Source: CAWUEZ02 sp963921355
GTDB taxonomy: Bacteria; Pseudomonadota; Alphaproteobacteria; Thalassobaculales; Thalassobaculaceae
DNA: 64,000 nt
Direction: 5' to 3'
Assembly: GCA_963921355.3 (NCBI GenBank)
Contig: OZ001190.1
Span: 1,240,001-1,304,000 of the forward strand
This document shows, piece by piece, positions 10,275 to 17,595 of the stretch (its first letter is position 1; every line of letters starts with the position of its first letter). Under the pieces are notes generated by a model. That model had not been told where the DNA came from, ran no database searches, and saw only the letters and a program-made list of their open reading frames with translations. The position numbers and the translations under genes were made by a program.

Positions 10275-10318
10275 TATCCCACCCCTGCTGACACCTAGTT
10301 GTCAGCAGGGGTGGGATA
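10275..10318. promoter_or_regulatory. Perfect 19-bp inverted repeat, likely operator
   Basis: The arms 10275-10293 (TATCCCACCCCTGCTGACA) and 10300-10318 are exact reverse complements with a 6-bp spacer (CCTAGT). The site sits between divergent genes, 9 bp upstream of the WYL regulator ATG and about 50 bp before the NIF3-like gene. Such a long perfect dyad is a good operator candidate for the WYL protein. If transcribed it would also make a strong hairpin. Confidence 0.75.
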
Positions 10319-10371
10319 CCGTGTTTCTCGTGGCGCGCGCAAGCAAGGGGCAAGCGAGGGGGGAATGAGCG

Positions 10372-10824
10372 ATGCTGGAGGCCTACACGGCGCGGTCAGG
10401 CCGGTTCGAGCCGGTCTGGACCCTGGAGATCCAGACCCTGCCCGAAGACACCGACCGGATCCTGGATGCGGTGATGGCGGTGCATCCGCTCGGCTATGGC
10501 CGCTACACCCGCAACGCCTCGATCTCGGCGGTCGGAAAGGAGACAGCGCAGCCCCAGGCCGACTCCACCACAACCCGCCACAAGGCCGGCTTTCAGACGG
10601 GCGCGGTCGAGACCTATCCGATGGTCGAGTTGAAGATCTCGATCGAACGGGATCCGGCGGTGCTCGAGCGGGTGATGGACGCGGTCCTGGCGGTTCACCA
10701 CTACGAGCAGCCGGTGATCTACCTGCGCGAGGACTGGGCCAGCCGGTCCGCCTACGACCCGGACCGCGACAACCCGCACCGCTGGTGGAACAACGGCCGC
10801 GGGCTGCCCGCACAACTCGACTAA
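10372..10824 (+). CDS. NIF3/YqfO- or CutA-like alpha-beta protein
   Basis: A 150-aa soluble protein with two internally related halves: TLPEDTDRILDAVMAVHPLG at about residues 22-41 and RDPAVLERVMDAVLAVHHYE at about 93-112. The VMDAVxxVHxYEQP pattern resembles the HPYEEPAYD motif of the YqfO insert domain of NIF3 proteins and of CutA-like trimers, which bind metals or small anions. The start is the ATG at 10372, inside a GA-rich leader; an overlapping ATG at 10365 is out of frame. It lies opposite a WYL regulator and is followed 25 bp later by a small gene with its own Shine-Dalgarno. Biochemical function is unknown. Confidence 0.75.
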   Translation: MLEAYTARSGRFEPVWTLEIQTLPEDTDRILDAVMAVHPLGYGRYTRNASISAVGKETAQPQADSTTTRHKAGFQTGAVETYPMVELKISIERDPAVLERVMDAVLAVHHYEQPVIYLREDWASRSAYDPDRDNPHRWWNNGRGLPAQLD

Positions 10825-10849
10825 GCCCAACTCGACTGAGGAGCTCACC

Positions 10850-11032
10850 ATGATCAAGTACTTCTACCCCGACGGCACCCACTGCTACCGGGCCCTGCAC
10901 ACCACCCATGCGGTCTACCGCGCCGAGGACGGGCGGCTGATGGCGCGGGCGATGAAACCCGACAACAGCGCTTTGTATGAGTTCGAGATCACCGGCTTCG
11001 AACTGGTGGAGGCCGGGACCCGTCTGGACTAG
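10850..11032 (+). CDS. Small uncharacterised protein (60 aa)
   Basis: A 60-residue soluble protein, not recognised. The ATG at 10850 has a good Shine-Dalgarno (GAGGAG, 7 bases upstream) and the frame ends at TAG 11030-11032. It is rich in aromatic residues (MIKYFYPDGTHCYRAL) and has two similar beta-strand-like halves. It follows the NIF3/CutA-like gene by 25 bp and is probably co-transcribed under the WYL regulator. The case for a real gene rests on the ribosome-binding site, the spacing and normal codon use. Confidence 0.65.
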   Translation: MIKYFYPDGTHCYRALHTTHAVYRAEDGRLMARAMKPDNSALYEFEITGFELVEAGTRLD

Positions 11033-11150
11033 CGGGACGCCTGGGGCCGGTACCGTAGGCGCGCGCAGCGGCCGTCTTGTGACCGCTTGCGATTGCAGAG
11101 GCCCTGGATCACTCTAAACCGACAGGCGAGTATTCAGCCAACCTCTGCGG

Positions 11151-13130
11151 GTGGGGGCCCGGCGCGCGGTGACGCTGTTTCTGCAGATTTTGTCCCTCGG
11201 TGCGATCGTCGGGCTGCTGATCGGCTGGGGGAGCTGGGTCTACGAGACCCGGCGCACGATCGCCACGCCCGAGTTTCTGGACAGCATCAGCGTTCACGGG
11301 ATTGACGCATCGGCGGCGCAGGCGATGGCGCAGTCGATCTCCGTGGGCGTTGTCGGCCAGATCGCCGAGCACCGCCGGGTCGTCGCTTTCATCAACGCCG
11401 CGGCGGAAGCCAAGAATGATCCGACCAAGATAGGCGCGCTGGTGCGCGTGTCGCGGGCGGCGCCGGGATTGATCGCCGCGCCGAGCGCCCCAGAGGCTTT
11501 GAACCTGACCGTGGAGGTCGCCGGCAACAAGGTCGATGCCAAAGGGCTGCAGGCATTGTTCACCAGCGCGCAGCGTCGCGGAGGCCTGACGCTCTCGATG
11601 CTCTTGGAAGAAGCGGATGGTGGTGGATATGAGGGCCTGGTTTCGGCGAGCTTTCCCGAGAACCCGGCCTACGGATTCTCGCTGACGGTTCGCGGCACGG
11701 CCCGAGAGATCGCGGAACAGGGCGCGATGCGTTTCGTGCAGGCCCACTACGCGGCGGATGACACGTTCTACAATGCCAGGGCGCCGGCGGATTTCCGCAC
11801 GATCTGGTCGGTCCGGCAGAAGGCGGCTGAGATCGCGCTCGAAGTGGCGAATACCGGCGATGTCGTGCCGACCGCCGTCAAGGACAAGGCCAAGGTGTCC
11901 TACGCGCGGATCGCGCCGTTGGCCGAGCGCTATGTCCAGCGAATCGAACTGCAACGGGTTTCGGCTTACCTCGCGCGGGTGAGCGAGCAATTCGGTCTTG
12001 CGCGCCGGCATCTCGAAGTGGTGGTCGCCGCTATCGAAGACGGCAATGAGAGAACCTTCCTGTTGGCGGAGATCGAAAGGCTCAAGGTTGACGAGGCCTC
12101 GGAAACGCCGGTCGACGAGCCGCCGGCGGCGGAACCCCGACCTGAACCGGAGCCGGCTCCTCCGCCGCCTCCGCCGACCTCGCCTCCACCGCCCACGTCT
12201 CCAGCGGTTGGCGCCGTACCGCCGCCGCTTGCCGCTGCCCCGGTCCCGGAATCCCCGGTTCCGGAACCCGCTGCCCCGAAGTCCACTGCCCCGGAACCCG
12301 CTGCTCCGGAACCCGCCGCCTCGCCGGCGGGCGGTGCTGGGGGTGTCGATCCGCGCGAGTTGGAGATCCTGGTGCAGTCGCGGCTGGCGGCCTACGGCCT
12401 CACCGAGCTCGCCGACCGGGCGCGCGACGCTGGGGGCGACCGCCGGGTCGAGGTCGCGCTTGTGCTCGGCGGGTTGCAGGAATTCGAGCCGTTCGGGGAT
12501 CGCGTCGGACCGGCCGGAAAGGCCGATCAGCCGCCGGGAGGGTCATTCGCGACCCATGTCGAGCAGGTTGCCGGGCTGATCGCGACCTTCGCGCCGCGGG
12601 CCCGGGTCCGCACGTACAGTGCGATCGGAGCGACCGGGGCCGCCGGCTCGACCGATGTCCTGCAGGCCATCAACCGGGCCCGGCAAAGCGCCGCCGACAT
12701 CATCGTGATCCCGCTCGGGCCTCTGACCGGCGCCGAGATCGCCCAGGCGATCAGGGAGGCAACGCTGGCCGGAAAGCTGGTGCTGCTGGCGGCCGGCAAC
12801 CATGGCGAGGAACGCGACCAGTCCATGGTCGCCGGATTCGGAGACGTGGTCGTCGTCGGTGCCTGGCAGGAGAGCGAACGGGCCAACTATTCCAACTATG
12901 GAGCGGCGGTGTCGTTGTTCGCGCCGGGCCAGTCGCTGACCTTGTCGCGCGAAGGGTTGCGCGAGATGAGCGGCACCTCGACCGCCGTCGCAATCGCCGC
13001 CGCGGCGGCCGCCAGCCTCAAACAGATCTCACCGGAGCCGCTCGACGGCGCCGCGCTCGCCGCGCGGCTGCTCGAGACAACCATCGAACAGAACGGCCAG
13101 AAGGTTCTGCGCTACCCGTCGACGCCCTAG
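11151..13130 (+). CDS. Membrane-anchored degenerate subtilase-like protein
   Basis: A 659-aa protein from a GTG at 11151 (a second GTG at 11169 is possible). An N-terminal helix (about 7-26, VTLFLQILSLGAIVGLLIGW) anchors a periplasmic region. Residues 325-395 are a Pro/Ala/Glu-rich linker with PEPAAPE-type repeats. The C-terminal 260 residues have S8 subtilisin features: H469 in SFATHVEQVAGLIA, the oxyanion motif VLLAAGN (N550) and S610 in MSGTSTAV. The expected Asp strand reads VEVALVLGGLQEF with no Asp, so the triad is incomplete and the domain is probably non-catalytic. The stop codon TAG lies inside the CTAG target site of a MITE, so the original C-terminus may have been changed by that insertion. 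Not part of an obvious operon. Confidence 0.8.
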   Translation: MGARRAVTLFLQILSLGAIVGLLIGWGSWVYETRRTIATPEFLDSISVHGIDASAAQAMAQSISVGVVGQIAEHRRVVAFINAAAEAKNDPTKIGALVRVSRAAPGLIAAPSAPEALNLTVEVAGNKVDAKGLQALFTSAQRRGGLTLSMLLEEADGGGYEGLVSASFPENPAYGFSLTVRGTAREIAEQGAMRFVQAHYAADDTFYNARAPADFRTIWSVRQKAAEIALEVANTGDVVPTAVKDKAKVSYARIAPLAERYVQRIELQRVSAYLARVSEQFGLARRHLEVVVAAIEDGNERTFLLAEIERLKVDEASETPVDEPPAAEPRPEPEPAPPPPPPTSPPPPTSPAVGAVPPPLAAAPVPESPVPEPAAPKSTAPEPAAPEPAASPAGGAGGVDPRELEILVQSRLAAYGLTELADRARDAGGDRRVEVALVLGGLQEFEPFGDRVGPAGKADQPPGGSFATHVEQVAGLIATFAPRARVRTYSAIGATGAAGSTDVLQAINRARQSAADIIVIPLGPLTGAEIAQAIREATLAGKLVLLAAGNHGEERDQSMVAGFGDVVVVGAWQESERANYSNYGAAVSLFAPGQSLTLSREGLREMSGTSTAVAIAAAAAASLKQISPEPLDGAALAARLLETTIEQNGQKVLRYPSTP

Positions 13131-13364
13131 TGGTCTGATCGAAACGCTTGGGTGCCAAGCGTTTCGTGAATCAGCCCACATAATCAATAGCATGGTGGGG
13201 CGATTCACCGAACGGATGGGACTCATCCGTTCGGATCGCACCACGAGTGGTCTGATCGAAACGCTTGGGTGCCAAGCGTTTCGTGAATCAGCCCACATAA
13301 TCAATAGCATGGTGGGGCGATTCACCGAACGGATGGGACTCATCCGTTCGGATCGCACCACTAG
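13127..13364. mobile_element. Two tandem copies of a 113-bp MITE (IS630/mariner-like)
   Basis: Two identical 113-bp cores, 13131-13243 and 13248-13360, are bounded by CTAG (13127-13130), CGAG (13244-13247) and CTAG (13361-13364). Each core has imperfect terminal inverted repeats (TGGTCTGATC against TGGTGCGATC) and two internal hairpins, with arms 13140-13151/13155-13166 and 13208-13218/13224-13234 in the first copy. There is no transposase and no coding capacity. CTAG boundaries with a central TA fit an element moved by an IS630-family enzyme. The first CTAG supplies the stop codon of the upstream gene. Confidence 0.8.
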
Positions 13365-13409
13365 TCACGCCGGGCGTGGCGCCCCCGCTTCTTTGCCAAC
13401 GCCCGCGTG

Positions 13410-14384
13410 CTATCCGCGCCGGCCGCCGTGCAGCAGGCGGTGCTGTGAGGGCGAGATCCGGAATCGGGCCTCGAAGGCGGTGCGAAACCCGCTTTCCGAT
13501 CTGAACCCGACGGCGCGCGGCACCGACTTCACGGGCGCCCCCGCTTCCAGCAGCTGCTTGGCCTTGTCGAGCCGGGCCTGCTCCAGGAATTTCGACGGCG
13601 TTGACCCGGTCGCGGTCGCGAACTGCCGGTAGAACGAGCGCTCCGACAACGCGGCGTGCCGCGCCATGTCGCCGACACTGATCGGCTGATCGAGATGGTC
13701 CGTGATCCAGGCGAGCAGGGCACCGAACCGGTCGTTGACCGCCGATTGGGTATCGAGCACCGAGCTGAACTGGGTCTGGGTGCCGGGCCGATGGGCGTAG
13801 ACCACCAGGCGCTTGGCGGTGCGGGTCATGATGGCGCGGCCGTGATCCTGTTCGACCATTGCCAGCGCCATGTCGATGCCGCTGGCGATGCCGGCGGAGG
13901 ACCAGATCCCCTGATCGCAGATGTAGAGCCGTTTCGGATCGACACTGACCTCCGGATACGTGGACTGCAACCGCGCTGCGTCGCGCCAGTGGGTGGCCGT
14001 GTGGCGGCCGTCGGCGAGCCCCGCCGCGGCGACTATGAAGGCGCCGGTGCAGACCGACCCGCATCGCGCACCGGCCCGCTTCGCGCGTTGCATGAACTGG
14101 AGGAGGCCGGTGTCCGACCGGGCGGCATCGAGCGGGCCGGATGCCCCGCCGACGGCCAGCACGGTGGTGGCTTCGGACAGCGGAATTTCAGCACAGGCCC
14201 GTGTCTTCACCTCGATGCCCGAATTGGCCGCCACGTCACCGCCTTGGCTCGAGGTCAGCACGATCCGATAGGCCCCGCCGCCGCAGATCGTGTCGGCCAT
14301 CTGAAAGACGCTGGCCGGGCCTGACATGTCCAGGAGTTCGAATCCGTCATAGACGGCAAGCACGATGTCGGCGGCTTCTGTCAT
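13410..14384 (-). CDS. GlxA-family transcriptional regulator (DJ-1/PfpI plus AraC HTH)
   Basis: A 324-aa regulator. Residues 5-180 are a DJ-1/PfpI-like amidotransferase domain with the nucleophile-elbow Cys at C112 (GSVCTGAF). Residues 215-315 carry the paired AraC helix-turn-helix (ISVGDMARHAALSERSFYRQ, then the second helix pair ending SPSQHRLLHG). Members respond to amino acids, betaines or carnitine-type ligands (for example GbdR, CdhR, ArgR). The gene is divergent from a GNAT acetyltransferase with about 90 bp between starts, so it may control that gene. A link with the betaine genes several kilobases away is possible but unsupported. All domains look intact. Confidence 0.9.
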   Translation of the reverse strand: MTEAADIVLAVYDGFELLDMSGPASVFQMADTICGGGAYRIVLTSSQGGDVAANSGIEVKTRACAEIPLSEATTVLAVGGASGPLDAARSDTGLLQFMQRAKRAGARCGSVCTGAFIVAAAGLADGRHTATHWRDAARLQSTYPEVSVDPKRLYICDQGIWSSAGIASGIDMALAMVEQDHGRAIMTRTAKRLVVYAHRPGTQTQFSSVLDTQSAVNDRFGALLAWITDHLDQPISVGDMARHAALSERSFYRQFATATGSTPSKFLEQARLDKAKQLLEAGAPVKSVPRAVGFRSESGFRTAFEARFRISPSQHRLLHGGRRG

Positions 14385-14476
14385 ATGGCGGAATCTAGTT
14401 GTTTTTTGTCATTTCCGCCAACGGAACCGACATTTATGTCGTGCCTTTGTGGTGAGACACAGCTGAGAGGCCCTCC

Positions 14477-15076
14477 ATGACACACGAAACCAACGTTCAA
14501 CCGGTGCCGCCGGCTGGCCGGGACGCCGCCCTGCAGATCATCACCCTCGGCTTCATCACGGACCCGGTGGCACGCTGGATCTGGCCCGAACTCGAGCTCT
14601 ATCTGACCATGATGCCGAAGTTCGCGGCGGCGTTCGGCGGTGGTGCCTTCGCGCGCGGCTCGGCGGATATCACCGGATCCGGTCGCGCGGCCGCCCTCTG
14701 GTTGCCGCCGGGGGACGAGCCTGACGGCGACACGATCGCGGACCTGTTCGCGGAGTCCGTCCGCCCGGAAATAGCCCAGGACCTGGGCGCGATGTTCGCC
14801 CAGATGGACGCCTTCCACCCGGTGGATGCGCCTTGCTGGTATCTGCCGATGATCGCCGCCGATCCAGGGTTTGTCGGGACCGGTCTCGGCTCCGCCCTGC
14901 TGCGCCATGGTCTGCAGCGCTGCGATGCCGCGGGTCAGGCCGCCTATCTCGAATCGTCCAACCCGCGGAACGTCTCGCTCTATGAGCGCCACGACTTCGA
15001 GGTGATCGGCGAGATCCAGTCCGGCGGGTCGCCCAGCATGTTCGCGATGGTGCGGATGCCACGCGGCCTGGGCTGA
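14477..15076 (+). CDS. GNAT-family N-acetyltransferase
   Basis: A 199-aa cytoplasmic acetyltransferase. The acetyl-CoA pyrophosphate loop is at about residues 134-143 (GFVGTGLGSALL), preceded by the conserved WYLPMIAADP strand and followed by AYLESSNPRNVSLYERHDFE. This layout is common in resistance-type or small-molecule GNATs whose substrates cannot be told from sequence. The start ATG at 14477 follows GAGAGG. It is divergent from the GlxA-type regulator and is followed 49 bp later by a DUF1272 gene on the same strand. Confidence 0.9.
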   Translation: MTHETNVQPVPPAGRDAALQIITLGFITDPVARWIWPELELYLTMMPKFAAAFGGGAFARGSADITGSGRAAALWLPPGDEPDGDTIADLFAESVRPEIAQDLGAMFAQMDAFHPVDAPCWYLPMIAADPGFVGTGLGSALLRHGLQRCDAAGQAAYLESSNPRNVSLYERHDFEVIGEIQSGGSPSMFAMVRMPRGLG

Positions 15077-15125
15077 CCCGATACGGCGACCCCCCATACG
15101 GTGAACCCATGAACAGGAGACTGAC

Positions 15126-15434
15126 GTGCTGGAACTGAGACCGAACTGCGAGCATTGCGACTGCGACCTGCCGCCCGACGACCGCGACGCGGTGATCTGC
15201 AGCTTCGAGTGCACGTACTGCACCCGCTGTGCCGATCAGGTGTTCGAGAACGTTTGCCCGAACTGCGGCGGCGGCCTCGAGAAACGGCCCATCCGGCCCG
15301 CGCAGCCGTACCAGCCGCCCTGGTACCTCGGCGCCCACCCGGCGCGGGAAGACCGGGTCCATCGCCCGAAGGACCTCGATCAGATTCGCGCGCTGCAGGA
15401 CCGCCTGAAGGGGGTCGACCCGCACGCGCGGTAG
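15126..15434 (+). CDS. DUF1272 zinc-ribbon-like protein
   Basis: A 102-aa protein starting at GTG 15126 after AGGAGA. The first 60 residues hold paired cysteines, CEHCDCDL, CSFECTYCTRC and CPNCGGGL, the pattern of DUF1272, a small putative metal-binding fold. The C-terminal third is Pro/Arg-rich. Family members are usually about 60-100 aa and often sit beside acetyltransferase or regulator genes; their role is not known. It follows the GNAT gene by 49 bp and may share its transcript. Confidence 0.85.
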   Translation: MLELRPNCEHCDCDLPPDDRDAVICSFECTYCTRCADQVFENVCPNCGGGLEKRPIRPAQPYQPPWYLGAHPAREDRVHRPKDLDQIRALQDRLKGVDPHAR

Positions 15435-15566
15435 TTTGGTTGGCTTCGGCGACGAGAAGGGTCCGAAAGTGAGATGGTGGCGTAGTTTCGGCAAACTTCT
15501 CGAGGCACGTGAAGTGCTGTGACCTATGCGCGTGATTCCTAGTTGCAAGCACGCTAAACAAGGCAC

Positions 15567-16466
15567 ATGGGATTCGGAGTATTCGTTCACCGCTTTGACT
15601 CAATCTACGACGACGATCCGGCGGTGCAGTATCAGTTTCCGCGGCAGTATCTCAGTCGTGTTCAGGCCTGTATCGGTGATTGGATCGTCTACTACGAACC
15701 CACCAAGGTCGCAGATACGCGCGGGTACTTCGCCGTAGCGAAGGTTGAGCAGGTCATACCTGATCCAAATGTTGTGGATATGTTCATCGCGGTGATAGAG
15801 CTGGAGAGCTATCTCGATCTTCCCAATCCCGTTCCTTTCGTCGTCCCGGAAGGCGTTGTCGAACAAGGTCTCTTGAACGACGCCGGAAGGATTTCGGGTC
15901 GTGCTCAATCGGCCGTGCGGCCCCTGTCGCTAGATGACTTCAATCGAATTCTGACGCTTGGCCTAGGTGAGAGCGAACCGATGCTGCCGCGGATCGGGGA
16001 CGTAGATACACCTTTAGACCTCCAGGACGCTCAGGAGCCTTTCATCTTCGAGCAAGATCGAGCGCGCTTGCATGCTCTGTATTCGAGACCGCGTCGCGAT
16101 AGTGCATTTAGAAGCAAGATTCTGCGCGCCTACGGTGAGCGCTGCGCTGTAAGTGGGCTCAAGTTGATCAACGGTGGCGGAAGAGCAGAAGTCAACGCGG
16201 CGCACATTCGGCCAGTTGAAGAACGCGGCCCGGATAGCGTCCGCAATGGTTTAGCACTGTCTGGCACAGTGCATTGGATGTTCGATCGCGGCCTTATTAG
16301 CTTGTCGGATGATCTGCGGATACTCGTCTCCCGTCATGTCAACAACCTGGACAGTGTGGGTGCTCTGATCAACGAGACCGGACATGCCCTGCGACCGCTA
16401 AGAGACAGCGATAGGCCGCATCCGAAGTTCTTGGAGTGGCACCGGCAAGAACGTTTCAAGGAGTGA
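15567..16466 (+). CDS. HNH endonuclease with N-terminal PUA/EVE-like domain
   Basis: A 299-aa protein. The C-terminal part has a restriction-type HNH domain: AAHIRP (H213), N227 in RNGLAL and H236 in GTVHWMFDRGLI, preceded by FRSKILRAYGERCAVSG. The N-terminal 90 residues (YQFPRQYLSRVQACIGDWIVYYEP, then GYFAVAKVEQVIPDP) look like a beta-barrel of the PUA/EVE/ASCH type, which in other proteins reads modified bases; that assignment is my inference. No methyltransferase or other restriction subunit lies next to it, so it may be a solitary, modification-dependent nuclease. Base composition is visibly lower in GC than the flanking genes, suggesting transfer. Confidence 0.82.
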   Translation: MGFGVFVHRFDSIYDDDPAVQYQFPRQYLSRVQACIGDWIVYYEPTKVADTRGYFAVAKVEQVIPDPNVVDMFIAVIELESYLDLPNPVPFVVPEGVVEQGLLNDAGRISGRAQSAVRPLSLDDFNRILTLGLGESEPMLPRIGDVDTPLDLQDAQEPFIFEQDRARLHALYSRPRRDSAFRSKILRAYGERCAVSGLKLINGGGRAEVNAAHIRPVEERGPDSVRNGLALSGTVHWMFDRGLISLSDDLRILVSRHVNNLDSVGALINETGHALRPLRDSDRPHPKFLEWHRQERFKE

Positions 16467-16517
16467 ATCGGCGTCGGTATCGGACACGAGGCAATAGGCG
16501 GTGTTAGGAATCGCTTC

Positions 16518-17579
16518 ATGCCCTCTGATCTACGTCCTCCCTCCGACACCGCGCCCAAGCCCTTCGACCTCTCGGCGGTGAGCCTGCGCGCACTGCAGGT
16601 GTTCATCGCGGTCGCCGAGTCCGGATCGATGGCGGCGGCGGCGACGGGCCTCGGGCTCGGCCGCTCCACCGTGACCGAGCAGATCGCGTCCCTCGAGCGG
16701 GTGCTGGGGGTGCGGCTGTTCGACCGGGCCGCCCGGCCGATCGCGCCGACCCCGGCCGGGACCCTGCTGATCCGCCACGCGCGACAGATCCTGGAGGCGG
16801 TCAAGACCGCCCAGGTCGACCTGCTCGATCACAGCGTGTCCAGCCTGCCGGAACTGCGACTCGGCCTGATCGACGACCTGGACGCGACGGTCACGCCGAT
16901 GATCGTCGAGCGGCTGTGTGCCGCCTATCCGAACAGCCTGTTCTCGGCGGCCTCGGGACGCTCGGACGTCATCACCCGGGAGCTGGTGGAGCGGCGCTGC
17001 GACATCGCGGTCACGGCCGAGCCGCCCGACGACCACCGCAGTTTCGACGTCACGCCGCTGCTGCGTGAACCCTTCGTCGTGGTCGCGGCCAAGGGCGTGA
17101 TCGCCGACCGTCGCCCGGACCTCGCGGCACTCCGCGCCCGGCCGCTGGTGCGCTACAGCGCCGGCATGCCGCTCGGGCGGCGCATCGAACAGCAGCTCAA
17201 GCGCCTGCGCATCGACCTGCCCACGCCCGCCACCTTCGACGCCTCGCGCTCGGTCTTCGCCATGGTCTGCCGCGCCGGCGGCTGGGCCATCACCACGCCG
17301 CTCAGCGTTCTGGACAGCGAGCGTTTCCGCCCGCGGCTCGACGTCTTTCCGCTGCCCTTCGCCGGCTTCAACCGGGAGATCCACCTGGTCGCGCGGGCCG
17401 GTGAACTGGGGCGGCTGCCACAGCGCCTGGTTCAGCTCTGCCGGGCGCTGTTCCAGAGCGAGCTGGAAGGCCCGGCGCGGGAGATCGCGCCCTGGGTGGG
17501 GGACCAGCTGACGGTGCTGGGCGATGACGGGGCGCCGTTGACCGAGCGCGTCCCAATGCCCGATTTCGACGCAGCCTGA
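16518..17579 (+). CDS. LysR-family transcriptional regulator
   Basis: A 353-aa regulator. The helix-turn-helix is at about residues 20-80 (LRALQVFIAVAESGSMAAAA followed by GLGRSTVTEQIASLERVLG) and the periplasmic-binding-like effector domain fills about 105-310. It is somewhat longer than the usual 300 aa, with a 17-residue N-terminal lead and a charged tail. It converges with the MttB-like pseudogene (17 bp apart) rather than being divergent from it, so a regulatory link with that gene is only possible. Intact. Confidence 0.88.
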   Translation: MPSDLRPPSDTAPKPFDLSAVSLRALQVFIAVAESGSMAAAATGLGLGRSTVTEQIASLERVLGVRLFDRAARPIAPTPAGTLLIRHARQILEAVKTAQVDLLDHSVSSLPELRLGLIDDLDATVTPMIVERLCAAYPNSLFSAASGRSDVITRELVERRCDIAVTAEPPDDHRSFDVTPLLREPFVVVAAKGVIADRRPDLAALRARPLVRYSAGMPLGRRIEQQLKRLRIDLPTPATFDASRSVFAMVCRAGGWAITTPLSVLDSERFRPRLDVFPLPFAGFNREIHLVARAGELGRLPQRLVQLCRALFQSELEGPAREIAPWVGDQLTVLGDDGAPLTERVPMPDFDAA

Positions 17580-17595
17580 CGAGCCCATCCGCGGG

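Noticed and set aside
13029..13361. A minus-strand frame with two identical 39-residue repeats
   Set aside because: It is only the translation of the two MITE copies and has no start signal or codon bias.
13127..13364. CRISPR array
   Set aside because: There are only two long repeats, directly adjacent and without spacers; terminal inverted repeats and CTAG flanks fit a MITE.
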